Shown: positions 24,814-33,852 of the stretch, in pieces
How positions within the stretch are numbered: position 1 is the first letter of the stretch
Layout of the letters: each line of letters opens with the position of its first letter
Assembly: GCF_004791025.1 (NCBI RefSeq)
Contig: NZ_SRUO01000004.1
Coordinates: 248,001-312,000, forward strand
Direction: 5' to 3'
DNA length: 64,000 nucleotides
Origin: Mesorhizobium sp. M4B.F.Ca.ET.203.01.1.1
GTDB lineage: Bacteria > Pseudomonadota > Alphaproteobacteria > Rhizobiales > Rhizobiaceae
The notes under the pieces: model-generated
Told to the model about the DNA's origin: nothing
Databases searched by the model: none
What the model saw: only the letters and a program-made list of their open reading frames with translations
Position numbers and translations under genes: made by a program

Positions 24814-25895
24814 AACGCCGCCCGATCCTGGTGACAGGTGGGGCCGGATACATCGGCAGCCACACCTGCAAACTCCTGTCGGAGGCGGGCTACCTGCCGG
24901 TGGCGTACGACAATCTGAGCCGCGGCAATGAGGGGTCCGTAGCCTGGGGTCCTTTGATCGTCGGCGACGTCCGCGATCGTCGGACGCTCGAGCGGGCGAT
25001 CACGACCCGCCGGCCGCAGGCGATCATCCATTTCGCAGCGCTGGCCTATGTCGGGGAGTCGGTCAGCGAACCGGCCGACTATTATTCGACCAACGTGGCG
25101 GGAACGATCGCGGTGCTCGACGCGGCGCGGGCAAACGGCATCGACAACATCATCTTTTCCTCGAGCTGCGCGACCTACGGCGTGCCGGCGTCGCTGCCGG
25201 TCAGCGAGACCTCGCCGCAGCGCCCGATCAGCCCCTATGGCCGCACCAAGCTGATGGGCGAAGAGATCATCCGCGACTATGCCTCGGCCTATGGCATGAA
25301 GTACGCGATCCTGCGCTATTTCAACGCCTGCGGCGCCGACCCGGACGGCGAGCTCGGTGAATGGCACACCCCCGAAACCCATCTCCTGCCCAGGGTGCTG
25401 ATGGCTGCGTCCGGCATGATCGATGCGATCGAGGTCTTCGGCACCGACTACGACACGGCGGACGGCACCTGCGTGCGCGACTATATCCACGTCAGCGATC
25501 TTGCCCGTGCCCACCTGAAGGCGCTCATTCATCTGGAAGCGGGCGGCGACAGCCTGTCGGTCAATCTCGGCACCGGCCGCGGCGTTTCCATCAGGGAGAT
25601 CCTGGAAACGGTCGCCCGGATGACGGCGCGACCGGTTCCGGTCGTCTACCGGCCGCGGCGTCCCGGCGATCCGGCCGAGCTCTATGCCGATCCGAGCCTG
25701 GCGCGCGAGCAACTGGGCTTCGTGGCGGAACTGTCCGACATCGACACCATCGTCAGGACGGCCGCGCCCTTCTTCGGTCTCGGCCCGGCAATGCCGGCGC
25801 CCGCAATTTCCGCTCCGGATCCCGTGACAGCGCCGCGCACTGCTGCGCGGGCACCGGTAAACACCAGCCCACAAGGCTGGCAGTCGTCCCTGTGA
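24810..25895 (+). CDS. galE: UDP-glucose 4-epimerase
   Basis: The 361-residue SDR-fold epimerase should interconvert UDP-glucose and UDP-galactose. It has the Gly10-Gly-Ala-Gly-Tyr-Ile-Gly16 NAD loop, a Ser-Ser-Cys-Ala-Thr-Tyr-Gly segment near 118-124, Tyr143-x3-Lys147 and the GalE-type Asn-Ala-Cys-Gly-Ala-Asp-Pro motif. The last 35 residues are a Pro/Ala/Thr-rich tail beyond the usual end. A related activity on UDP-xylose (to UDP-arabinose) cannot be ruled out, given that its start overlaps the UDP-xylose synthase gene. Confidence 0.9.
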   Translation: MKRRPILVTGGAGYIGSHTCKLLSEAGYLPVAYDNLSRGNEGSVAWGPLIVGDVRDRRTLERAITTRRPQAIIHFAALAYVGESVSEPADYYSTNVAGTIAVLDAARANGIDNIIFSSSCATYGVPASLPVSETSPQRPISPYGRTKLMGEEIIRDYASAYGMKYAILRYFNACGADPDGELGEWHTPETHLLPRVLMAASGMIDAIEVFGTDYDTADGTCVRDYIHVSDLARAHLKALIHLEAGGDSLSVNLGTGRGVSIREILETVARMTARPVPVVYRPRRPGDPAELYADPSLAREQLGFVAELSDIDTIVRTAAPFFGLGPAMPAPAISAPDPVTAPRTAARAPVNTSPQGWQSSL

Positions 25896-25913
25896 GTAAT
25901 GTGTCGGGGCGTG

Positions 25914-25960
25914 GGCTCGCTGAGTTGGGTTGAAAACTCGCTCAGCGGGCCTCTTCTTTT
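25914..25960 (+). terminator. Terminator after galE
   Basis: GGCTCGCTGAG (25914-25924) pairs with CTCAGCGGGCC (25941-25951) with one mismatch, followed by TCTTCTTTTT. It closes the UDP-xylose synthase-galE unit. Confidence 0.7.
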
Positions 25961-26088
25961 TGCTGATTGCTGCGGTGGGCCGACCAGTGCCTGACGGTCA
26001 CGGTTTCCACCGAAACGGAGAACCGCTCTATCTCTTGTTTTGTCGCAATTCCGGACGGAAAACCGCCTCACGCGTTTCCTGCAATTGC

Positions 26089-26652
26089 TTAGCCCTTGGG
26101 ATCCACCAGCTTGCGGGCCGTTTCGAACTCTATGTTCTTGGCGTCGCCTTCCTGGAACTTCCGGTGCTCCCCGGAAGCATCGTCCGAAGCGTGCTTGAAG
26201 CTGTACCAGCCGCCGTCCGGATCCTTGCGCTGCTCGACGTTGCCGTCCTGGATGCGATGGCTGAAGCAGGTGCGGATCGGCGTCGCGGCATAGGCCGTGG
26301 ACCGCCAGACGAGCTCCATGCACATCTTGCCGTTGCTGGTCAGCAGCCATCTGCCTTCGGCGATGGAGGTCGAATCCGGTCCGGCGGTCCAGGCACGCAA
26401 ACGCCTGTCCTGCGCGAAATAGGCGGCTCCATCCTGCCAGTTCCACGTGCGGTCCGCGTAGAACAGCTGCATCTCGAACGCCGTCGGAACGGTGGCGGTC
26501 TGGGTAGGCGCTCGATCCTTCGCGGCGGCCGTGTGCGCAACGCCGGCAAGCGCCATTTCGCTGCAGGCGACGAGGGCGATCAGCAAGGCGTGCCGCGCAA
26601 GCGGCCGGCCCCTTCCGGCTCGTTGAATTGTCGGCATGATAGACGGTCGCAT
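26089..26652 (-). CDS. Secreted DUF995 family protein
   Basis: The 187-residue product has a signal peptide (hydrophobic segment about residues 18-38) and a mature domain with the DUF995 pattern: Trp-Asn-Trp-x-x-Gly-Ala-Ala-Tyr-Phe, Glu-Gly-Arg-Trp, a central Cys, Arg-x-Cys-Phe-Ser-His, then Gln-Arg-Lys-Asp-Pro-x-Gly-x-Trp-Tyr-x-Phe-Lys. The family is found in rhizobia, often beside polysaccharide genes, and has no proven function. The ATG at 26652 after GGGGGAGG is preferred; other ATGs lie at 26715 and 26637. It is a single minus-strand gene inside an otherwise plus-strand sugar region. Confidence 0.82.
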   Translation of the reverse strand: MRPSIMPTIQRAGRGRPLARHALLIALVACSEMALAGVAHTAAAKDRAPTQTATVPTAFEMQLFYADRTWNWQDGAAYFAQDRRLRAWTAGPDSTSIAEGRWLLTSNGKMCMELVWRSTAYAATPIRTCFSHRIQDGNVEQRKDPDGGWYSFKHASDDASGEHRKFQEGDAKNIEFETARKLVDPKG

Positions 26653-26917
26653 GTCGGTGTTCGCCTCCCCCATCCGGCGCCAACACGCACACGCAAGCCT
26701 TCGCCCCAAAGGCATCGCGGTTGCCGCCCCCGCCTGCTATTAACCGCGAGGCAAGGAGCGGTGTCAATCGCTGTTGCCCACGGATCCACGACACCGTCTC
26801 GACGGGCGGGACCAAGCTTGTGGATTCGAACAGGCTGCTGGTCTATAGGAGCAGCCGCCACCACAAGGAGCCGCGACCTTTGGGCTTAGGGGCCGCGGAC
26901 AATCGGCAAGGAACCCG

Positions 26918-27913
26918 ATGCCGGGCATCTCGGATCTTCCCGATGAGCCCACCGGAACGCGGCGGCGAAAGCCTGCGGAGAATTGGTTGAAACGAGCAAT
27001 CTCGATAGTCGTTACCCTGGCGCTGCTGGCCTGGCTTGCCAGCGACGCGCGCTGGAAGATGGTGGGCGATGTCTTCGACCGCGTCACGCCAGCCACCTTC
27101 GTGGCTGTCGCCCTTACTCTGTTCGTTACCTATGGGCTGCGGGCGCTGCGCGTCTGCGACGAATTCCGCGACGAGGTGCATGGTCGTTTCGGCGCCTGCC
27201 TGCGCGTCATCCTGATCCACAATGCGATGATCAACGTCGTGCCCTTCCGCGGCGGCGAGACCGCCTTTCCGCTGCTTTTGCGCCAGGTCTTCGGCATCTC
27301 GATCATGCGCGCCAGCGCCTCGCTTTTGTGGTTCAGGCTGCAGGACGCCTTCGTCGTCGGCATCCTCGCTTGCCTGGTCTGGCCAGGGTTGCACCCAGCG
27401 CTGAGAGCCGCGGGGATCGCGGCGCTGATCGCCGCCGCCTGGTACCTGCCGCGCTGGGCGCGCGCGCCGCATGACTGGGACGGGCGGGGCCGGCTGGTGG
27501 CCAAGCTCGGCCGCATTCGCGACATCTTCACCGAAGCGACCGGACGCTCGCGCTATGGCTGGTGGTGGACGGTCGCCAACTGGGCGCTGAAGCTTTCCGT
27601 TCAGGCCTGGCTGCTGGCGCTGATGCTGGGGACATCCTTCACGACCGCCTTTCCGGGCGTGGTCGGCGCCGAGGGCGCCGCCATCTTGCCGGTGCAGGGC
27701 GTTGCCGGCTTCGGCACCTATGAGGCGGGCGCGGCGGCGGCGCTGCTCACCTCCGGCATCGCCATGAAGAGCGGCCTGCAGGCGGCGCTGGCGCTGCACC
27801 TGTTCATCTTCGGCTCGGCGATCGCCACCGGCGCGATCGCCTGGCTGTTCCCCTCCAAATCGACGCTGCCGGAAAGCCCGGCGGCGGAACCTGCAAGGAA
27901 GCCCTCGCTATGA
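26918..27913 (+). CDS. Flippase-like (lysylphosphatidylglycerol synthase TM-region) protein
   Basis: The 331-residue membrane protein has about eight hydrophobic segments and the pattern of the LPG-synthase transmembrane/AglD family, including Pro-Phe-Arg-Gly-Gly-Glu (about residue 110) and Gly-Val-Ala-Gly-Phe-Gly-Thr-Tyr-Glu near residue 270. Members without a catalytic domain are often paired with polyprenyl-phosphate glycosyltransferases and thought to help move the lipid-linked sugar across the membrane. Its stop overlaps such a glycosyltransferase as ATGA, which supports a joint job. AAGGAA precedes the ATG. Confidence 0.85.
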   Translation: MPGISDLPDEPTGTRRRKPAENWLKRAISIVVTLALLAWLASDARWKMVGDVFDRVTPATFVAVALTLFVTYGLRALRVCDEFRDEVHGRFGACLRVILIHNAMINVVPFRGGETAFPLLLRQVFGISIMRASASLLWFRLQDAFVVGILACLVWPGLHPALRAAGIAALIAAAWYLPRWARAPHDWDGRGRLVAKLGRIRDIFTEATGRSRYGWWWTVANWALKLSVQAWLLALMLGTSFTTAFPGVVGAEGAAILPVQGVAGFGTYEAGAAAALLTSGIAMKSGLQAALALHLFIFGSAIATGAIAWLFPSKSTLPESPAAEPARKPSL

Positions 27914-28953
27914 GCCTGCTGCCCATCCCTGCGTCAGGTTTGCCCGACGGCGCGGTCATGCCGGAACATATGCTGTCGATCGTCGTGCCCATGTACAACG
28001 AGGCCGAGAATGTCGAGCCGCTGCTGGCGCGCATTCACCAGGCGATGGAGCACTATAGCCAGCCCTGGGAGGTCGTGCTCGTCGATGACGGCAGCACCGA
28101 CGCGACGGCAAACGAAATCCGCCGCCTGGCGGCGCATTACGGGGCGCATGTGCATGCGGTCGAGCTGGTGCGCAACTACAAGCAGACCGCTGCCATGCAG
28201 GCAGGGCTCGATGCCGCGCGCGGCGACGTCATCGCCACCCTCGACGGCGACCTGCAGAACGATCCTTTCGACATACCGCGCATGGTCTATCGCCTGCTGA
28301 CCGAGGACCTCGATCTCGTGGCCGGCTGGCGCAAGGACCGCCAGGAGGGCTTTTGGATGCGCCGGCTGCCCTCGCGCATCGCCAACAGGCTGATCGGGCG
28401 CGTCACCGGCGTGCGGCTGAAGGATTATGGCTGCAGCCTGAAGGTCTTCCGCGGCAGCGTCATCCGCAGCGTCCGGCTCTATGGCGAAATGCACCGCTTC
28501 ATCCCGGCCTGGCTGGCGACGGTGACGACGCCGCGGCGCATCGCGCAGGAAGTGGTGACGCATCATGCGCGCATCTACGGCCAGTCCAAATACGGCATCT
28601 CGCGCACCTTCAGGGTCGTGCTCGACCTGGTGTTCATGTACTTCTTCATGCGTTACCGCACCCGGCCCGGACATTTCTTCGGCGGCATCGGCATCGTGCT
28701 CGGCGCGCTGGGTTCGCTGGTGCTTGCCTATCTCTTCTGCGTGAAACTGTTCCTCGGCCAGGACATCGGCACGCGCCCGATGCTGTTCGCCGGCTTCTTC
28801 CTGCTCATCGCCGGAGTGCAGATGGTGACGTCCGGCGTGCTGGCGGAAATGCTGGCGCGCGTCTATCACGAGGCGAACGGGGCGTCGGCCTATGTTGCGC
28901 GGCCGCGGCCGGATGAACAGGAAAGTGACGGCTGGCGTCGCCCGGCGTCATGA
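27910..28953 (+). CDS. Polyprenyl-phosphate glycosyltransferase (GT2, DPMS-like)
   Basis: The 347-residue protein has a GT2 domain (about 22-235) with Val-Asp-Asp-Gly-Ser-Thr-Asp and Leu-Asp-Gly-Asp-Leu-Gln-Asn-Asp motifs, then two C-terminal membrane spans (about 255-280 and 288-312). This is the build of dolichol-phosphate-mannose-synthase relatives such as GtrB, ArnC and rhizobial RgtE, which move a sugar from a nucleotide to a polyprenyl phosphate on the cytoplasmic face. The sugar is unknown; galacturonate is plausible because a UDP-glucuronate 4-epimerase gene follows. It overlaps the flippase-like gene. Confidence 0.9.
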   Translation: MSLLPIPASGLPDGAVMPEHMLSIVVPMYNEAENVEPLLARIHQAMEHYSQPWEVVLVDDGSTDATANEIRRLAAHYGAHVHAVELVRNYKQTAAMQAGLDAARGDVIATLDGDLQNDPFDIPRMVYRLLTEDLDLVAGWRKDRQEGFWMRRLPSRIANRLIGRVTGVRLKDYGCSLKVFRGSVIRSVRLYGEMHRFIPAWLATVTTPRRIAQEVVTHHARIYGQSKYGISRTFRVVLDLVFMYFFMRYRTRPGHFFGGIGIVLGALGSLVLAYLFCVKLFLGQDIGTRPMLFAGFFLLIAGVQMVTSGVLAEMLARVYHEANGASAYVARPRPDEQESDGWRRPAS

Positions 28954-29045
28954 TTTGACCGGACTTCCATGGAACTTGCGCCAGCAATGATCCCGCCAAT
29001 ACGCAGGCGCGGCAGTGCGCTTGCCGCCTCGCCGCAGGAGGTTCG

Positions 29046-30029
29046 ATGTCGATAGTGGTGACCGGAGCCGCCGGCTTCATCGGCAGCCATGTCTGCCAGC
29101 GGCTGCTGGCGCGCGGCGACGATGTCATCGGCATCGACAATATGAACAGCTATTACGACCCGGCGCTGAAGGCGGCGCGGCTGGCGCGGCTTTCCGGCAG
29201 GAAAGCATTTTCGTTCCACCAGCTCGACATCGCCGAGCCGGGCGCCCTGGCGGCAGCGCTGGGCAAGCGGCCGGTGCGCGGCATCGTGCATCTGGCGGCG
29301 CAGGCGGGCGTGCGCTATTCGCTCGAAAATCCGCGCGCCTATATCCACGCCAACATCGCCGGGCAGCTCGAAATCCTGGAGCTCTGCCGGGCCTCCTCCG
29401 GGCTCGAGCATCTGGTCTATGCCTCGTCGAGCTCGGTCTATGGCGGCAACACGAAAGTGCCGTTCGCCGAGAGCGACCGCGTCGACGACCCGGTGTCGAT
29501 TTACGCGGCGACGAAGAAGGCGGACGAGCTGATGAGCTCGACCTACGCGCATCTGTTCGGCCTGCCGCAGACGGGCCTGCGCTTCTTCACCGTCTATGGC
29601 CCGTGGGGCCGGCCAGACATGGCGAGCTGGATCTTCACCGAGGCGATGCTCGCCGGCAAGCCGATCCGCGTCTTCAACCATGGCGAGATGTGGCGTGACT
29701 TCACCTATATCGACGACATTGTCGAGGGCGTCGTCGCCGTCCTCGACAAGCCGCCCGCGTCCGACGGCCCGCGGCACAGGCTCTACAACATCGGCAACAG
29801 CCAGCCGGTGCATCTCGGCCGCTTCATCGACACGCTGGAGAGCCTGCTCGGCGTCAAGGCGATACGCGACAACCTGCCCCTGCAGCCCGGCGAGGTCGAA
29901 AAAACCTATGCCGACACCAGCGCGCTGGAGCGGGATTTCGGTTTCAGGCCGAAGGTGCGGATCGAGGAAGGCCTGCGGAAATTCGTCGACTGGTACCGGC
30001 AGGAATGGCGGCCGGAGGGCAAGAGGTAA
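29046..30029 (+). CDS. UDP-glucuronate 4-epimerase (LpsL-like)
   Basis: The 327-residue SDR enzyme should turn UDP-glucuronate into UDP-galacturonate. It has the Thr-Gly-Ala-Ala-Gly-Phe-Ile-Gly loop (6-13), the Gln-Ala-Gly-Val-Arg-Tyr-Ser segment near 86, the Tyr-Gly-Gly-Asn-Thr-Lys-Val-Pro-Phe motif near 132 and Tyr153-x3-Lys157 in Tyr-Ala-Ala-Thr-Lys. This set is typical of LpsL/CapI-type enzymes. AGGAGG precedes the ATG. In rhizobia UDP-galacturonate supplies galacturonic acid for LPS core and lipid A. It follows the polyprenyl-phosphate transferase gene by 92 bases. Confidence 0.91.
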   Translation: MSIVVTGAAGFIGSHVCQRLLARGDDVIGIDNMNSYYDPALKAARLARLSGRKAFSFHQLDIAEPGALAAALGKRPVRGIVHLAAQAGVRYSLENPRAYIHANIAGQLEILELCRASSGLEHLVYASSSSVYGGNTKVPFAESDRVDDPVSIYAATKKADELMSSTYAHLFGLPQTGLRFFTVYGPWGRPDMASWIFTEAMLAGKPIRVFNHGEMWRDFTYIDDIVEGVVAVLDKPPASDGPRHRLYNIGNSQPVHLGRFIDTLESLLGVKAIRDNLPLQPGEVEKTYADTSALERDFGFRPKVRIEEGLRKFVDWYRQEWRPEGKR

Positions 30030-30287
30030 GGCGCAAGGCCTGCGCCAGCCTCTCGCCCTCGGCTCGCGCCCCCCGGCGAAGGATCAGTGTCGCGAGCGGC
30101 GGCTTGAACGCCAGCCGCTCTTTTCCACTGCCCTTCCATATTAGTCGACGCTGATTAAAATTCGGGCAAGCGGCGTGGTGAGCACCGTCTTTCGCCATTG
30201 CGCCAGATATTGTTAAAATGCCACCTATTGGCTTTGCTGCCCGCCCTCGGAAGGCGGCGCGTCAACGCGGTACGCAGATCCTCGCTC

Positions 30288-32720
30288 CTACACGCATCCG
30301 TCGACGAAGGGACCGCCGACCCATAGCGAGCCGTTGTTGTACATGCTGGTGCCGCTGCCATCGGTGTAGCCGGTGGCCCGGTTGTCGATATGCAGCCTGC
30401 TGTTTGGGACCAGCTGGCCGTTCACCTTAATGCTCTTGATGAACAGGTTGCGATCGCCTGGCTTGCCCTGCCCGGCCCACAGATCATTGGCAAAGCGAAG
30501 CTCGATCAAATGCGGACTGGCCACGGCGCTGAGGTCGACGAAGAATGGCTTCGCATCGGCCGACGCCGCCTGCAGCTCGGCGCCGATCTGGTCGGGCGTT
30601 ATGGCCTTGCTTTGCACGCCCGAAACGTTGATCTGGGCGACGGGCTTGCCATCCACCAGGACATCCAGGCGCGGCGGTCCTTCGAACTCCGTGCCGGTGG
30701 CGTCGATCTCCAGGTTGGTGACGGTGCAGCGCGCAGTGTCTTTGGCCTCGGCAGCGACCAGATCGGCGACGCGCCGCCGCTGCGACTGCACCCATCCGGC
30801 GATTGGCTGCAGCAGCGCGTTGCGATCGCTGGCGTCGTTGAAGAGATTTGTCCGCTCGTCGGGATCGGCCTTGAGGTCGTACTGCTCGACCTTGCCGGTG
30901 GTCGCGTTGAAGACGACCTTGCGGTCGTCCTCGCGGTAGCCGAACAGGAAGCCAGCCCAGGGATTGAAGAAGAAGGTCTTGTTCGGCCGCTGCTCGCTGA
31001 ACAGGCTGCGCCCCTGCCACTGCTTGGGCAGCGGAAGACCGAGTATGTCGAGGATGGTCGGGGCGATGTCGACGATGCCGCCGACGGAATGTACGACCTG
31101 ATCGTGGAAGAGATGCTTGTTGATCATGATCAGCGGGATGTGGACGTTCTCCTCATAGATCGCGCTGGCATGGACATAGTCGTCATGCTCGCCGAACGCC
31201 TCGCCATGATCGCCAAGGATCACGACCAACGTTGAATCGAGCTTGCCCGACTGCTTCAGCGACTCGAGGATTTCGCCAAGCGCCGTATCGCCGACCTTGA
31301 GGGCATTGAGGTAGGCATTGAATTTTTCGTCGTCCGAGTAGTGGACCAGCCCGGTGTGGGAGGACGGCGCCATCTTCGAGAACATCGGGCTGTCGGTGAT
31401 GTAGGGATAATGGGTCATCGCCGTGAACATGATGGCGAAGAAAGGATTGCCCTCGTCCTTGTTCATCCAGTCGATGGTCGACTGCGCCGTGCACAGATCA
31501 CTGTTGTAATCCATATTCTTCCACTGCTCGGAACTGAGCTTGAAGGTGGGAGTGGCGCATTTCTGCCCGCGATAATCCTGGATCGTATCAAGCCCCTTGT
31601 TGAGCAGGAATTCGTCGACGCGCTGGAACCGGGAATCCGCGCTCCAGAAGAAGCCGGTGCGAAAGCTGTGCGCGGAAAGGATGTTGGAGATCGAGTCCAG
31701 CGGCAGATACGGGTGCTGCATCGTCATGCCGTAGTATGAGATGTCGTTGTACATCGAGGTAAACAGAGAAAATAGCGAGTAGTGCGTGGAAGGGGCATGC
31801 GCATAGATGTTGTCAAAGCGCACGGAATCCGCCGCATAGCTTTTTATGTTTGGCGTGACGGGGTATTTACCGCCAAAGGTCTCGATATATTTGGATGGCA
31901 CCGACTCCATCATGAAAATCAGCACGTTCTTGATCGGGTTCGGTACTGGCGCCTTGAAGCTCGAGGTTTCCGGCGGCCGCTCCGCGACGCTGGCGGTGTC
32001 GGGGTCATTGGCGCTGGCGTTCATCGTCAGGACCACCGGCGTCGGACTGAGCAGGGCCGATTCGACGAAATGCACGATCGGATTGTCGATCTTCGCCGCT
32101 GGCAGCGCTTCCGCATGCACGTGATAGGCCGTGCCGGCCAAGGCGCCGGCGACGCCCAGCACGAGCGTGGCCAGAAGGACCCTGTGACCGACGACACCGA
32201 GCCGCAGCCACAGTCTGGCCGCCGCGTAGCCTAGGACAAGCACCAGAAGGATGGACAACGACACGATGGCGACGTCCCTGGTGTTGAGCGCGTCGCCCAT
32301 GGCGTTCCGGGCGTCGGCATTCTGCAGGAAGTCGCCATAGACCAGCCATTGGAAGGTGAACGGTTCGCCCAGCATCTTGACGAGATTTATGTTGGCAAAG
32401 CCCCAGCCCAGCGACACCAGGACGGCGAGGTAGAAAATGAAGCCGACAACAGCGCAGCCAAGCCGGCTGGCCTTGACCGGAAAAAGAAGGATCAAGGCCG
32501 TCACGGTCAGGGACGCCATGACGATCAGGTCGTAGTAGCTCGATGCCAGTCCCTTGGGCATGGACGCGACAAGGCCGCCAAGCGTCGTTTGCGGATCGAC
32601 GATGACGCCCCGGTAGACGCCCAGAAGCAGCCACGACAACAAGCCTGTGCAAATGATCTGCAGGCTCATGCGCCGGAAGCGCGTGTCCCGCGACGACGCT
32701 GGCGGCTCGTTCGACACCAT
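30288..32720 (-). CDS. Membrane sulfatase/LTA-synthase-like enzyme with CBM-like tail
   Basis: The roughly 810-residue protein has about five membrane spans (to residue 200), a long periplasmic alkaline-phosphatase-superfamily domain (about 255-600) and a C-terminal beta domain (about 650-810). Likely metal ligands and nucleophile are Glu272, Thr312 (Ala-Pro-Ser-Thr-His), Asp504-His505 in Gly-Asp-His-Gly-Glu, and His527, the layout of lipoteichoic-acid-synthase and phosphoethanolamine-transferase relatives. The tail has a Phe-Ala-Asn-Asp and Gly-Asp-Arg-Asn-Leu-Phe-Ile-Lys-Ser-Ile-Lys-Val-Asn-Gly pattern like the Ca-dependent xylan-binding module. It may transfer or remove phospho- or sulfo-groups on an envelope glycan. 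Start: ATG 32720 preferred, GTG 32732 possible. Confidence 0.85.
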   Translation of the reverse strand: MVSNEPPASSRDTRFRRMSLQIICTGLLSWLLLGVYRGVIVDPQTTLGGLVASMPKGLASSYYDLIVMASLTVTALILLFPVKASRLGCAVVGFIFYLAVLVSLGWGFANINLVKMLGEPFTFQWLVYGDFLQNADARNAMGDALNTRDVAIVSLSILLVLVLGYAAARLWLRLGVVGHRVLLATLVLGVAGALAGTAYHVHAEALPAAKIDNPIVHFVESALLSPTPVVLTMNASANDPDTASVAERPPETSSFKAPVPNPIKNVLIFMMESVPSKYIETFGGKYPVTPNIKSYAADSVRFDNIYAHAPSTHYSLFSLFTSMYNDISYYGMTMQHPYLPLDSISNILSAHSFRTGFFWSADSRFQRVDEFLLNKGLDTIQDYRGQKCATPTFKLSSEQWKNMDYNSDLCTAQSTIDWMNKDEGNPFFAIMFTAMTHYPYITDSPMFSKMAPSSHTGLVHYSDDEKFNAYLNALKVGDTALGEILESLKQSGKLDSTLVVILGDHGEAFGEHDDYVHASAIYEENVHIPLIMINKHLFHDQVVHSVGGIVDIAPTILDILGLPLPKQWQGRSLFSEQRPNKTFFFNPWAGFLFGYREDDRKVVFNATTGKVEQYDLKADPDERTNLFNDASDRNALLQPIAGWVQSQRRRVADLVAAEAKDTARCTVTNLEIDATGTEFEGPPRLDVLVDGKPVAQINVSGVQSKAITPDQIGAELQAASADAKPFFVDLSAVASPHLIELRFANDLWAGQGKPGDRNLFIKSIKVNGQLVPNSRLHIDNRATGYTDGSGTSMYNNGSLWVGGPFVDGCV

Positions 32721-32966
32721 ACGGCCGCTCACGGCAATGCCCTGCCCGGCGTGCCGGAACGGCTCGCCCAGCCCGTGCCGCCAATGACGCCGGCAATCGC
32801 GAAAACACTCATAGGACTATCCGCCGCCAGTTTGCGCTTCGGCCCAGCCACGGCCGAAAGCCTTCAAACCCCCATGACAGAATCGGTCCGAGCTAAAAAA
32901 GAGTCAACAAAATCAAGTATTCGTTAACCAAACTTGTCGTGAACTGGTTAACCGGACGCGTTGACC

Positions 32967-33707
32967 TCACCCGAACGCGTAGAGGGCTTCCGTGGAAATG
33001 GCCCTGAAGTAGGCGGTGAATTCCCAGTAATTCTCGATGCGCTCGGCGAACGGGCGCGATGGCGGCTTCAGGATGTCGGTCTCGAAACGGTCGAGGCGCT
33101 GAGAGCCGCCGAGATAGGCTATGATCGCGTTGCCGACCAGCGGATCGGCGATGTCGCTGTAGTGGATCGGGAAATAGGGCTGCCCGGTTTCGAACAGTAC
33201 GGATTTGATCTTGGCCCGAAACAGGTTCAGTTCGTGGAGATAGGCATTGAAGCGGTCGATGTCGAAACGCACCTTTTTCCGGTAGTCGCCGGCGGGCAGC
33301 GGATCCGAGGCATGAACCGCCCAGACTCCGGACGCCTCCGCCTCGAGCAATGAAACGAACGACGCGACCGGGTTCCTGACGAGCCAGAGTTTCTTGACGC
33401 TCTGGTCTTCCAGAACCGGAAGAATGGCGGGGCGCGTCTGTTCGGGGAATATGTGGAAGCCGACAAAGCGGGCCGCCGGGTCGTCGAAAATCCGCGCTAT
33501 GAATTGTTCTGGGTCGGCGTCGCGCATCTCGACGCCTTCACGCGGCAGGCTCAGCTTCTCGTGGTAGTCGCTGCGCAAGCCGACAAAGCCCGCGTTGAAG
33601 ATCTCGCCATGCATCACCATCCCCTCATACTGGTTGAGATGGCGGTTGAGCGCTTGCGATCCTGTCCTTTGCGAGGCGAGAAGCACGAACTTTTGGCAAG
33701 ACTGCAT
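32967..33707 (-). CDS. Stf0-like sulfotransferase family protein
   Basis: The 246-residue protein begins with a Val-Leu-Leu-Ala-Ser-Gln-Arg-Thr-Gly-Ser-Gln loop (about 8-18), the 5'-phosphosulfate-binding loop of PAPS sulfotransferases, and later has Trp-Leu-Val-Arg-Asn-Pro-Val-Ala-Ser-Phe-Val-Ser, which fits the 3'-phosphate-binding Arg...Ser segment. It is predicted to move sulfate from PAPS to a carbohydrate or lipid. The ATG at 33707 is used since the family starts there. It lies upstream of the sulfatase-like gene on the same strand with 246 bases between. Confidence 0.8.
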   Translation of the reverse strand: MQSCQKFVLLASQRTGSQALNRHLNQYEGMVMHGEIFNAGFVGLRSDYHEKLSLPREGVEMRDADPEQFIARIFDDPAARFVGFHIFPEQTRPAILPVLEDQSVKKLWLVRNPVASFVSLLEAEASGVWAVHASDPLPAGDYRKKVRFDIDRFNAYLHELNLFRAKIKSVLFETGQPYFPIHYSDIADPLVGNAIIAYLGGSQRLDRFETDILKPPSRPFAERIENYWEFTAYFRAISTEALYAFG

Positions 33708-33852
33708 TCGCACCAGGCCCGTGACGAATAAGACGGCTTCGAAAATACACCAATGACTTCTTGGATCAAATGCGGGCAGCCGCGGGCATGAATCGGCTGT
33801 GGCGGGCCTGCGCCCGCCACCCGTCAATGCCTTTCAGTACTGGTTCGCAGGA

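Noticed and set aside
32915-32955. GTTAACC motifs (also near 2025, 23440-23465 and 55226) as CtrA boxes
   Set aside because: The full TTAA-N7-TTAA spacing is not met at any of them; AT-rich promoter patches explain them as well.
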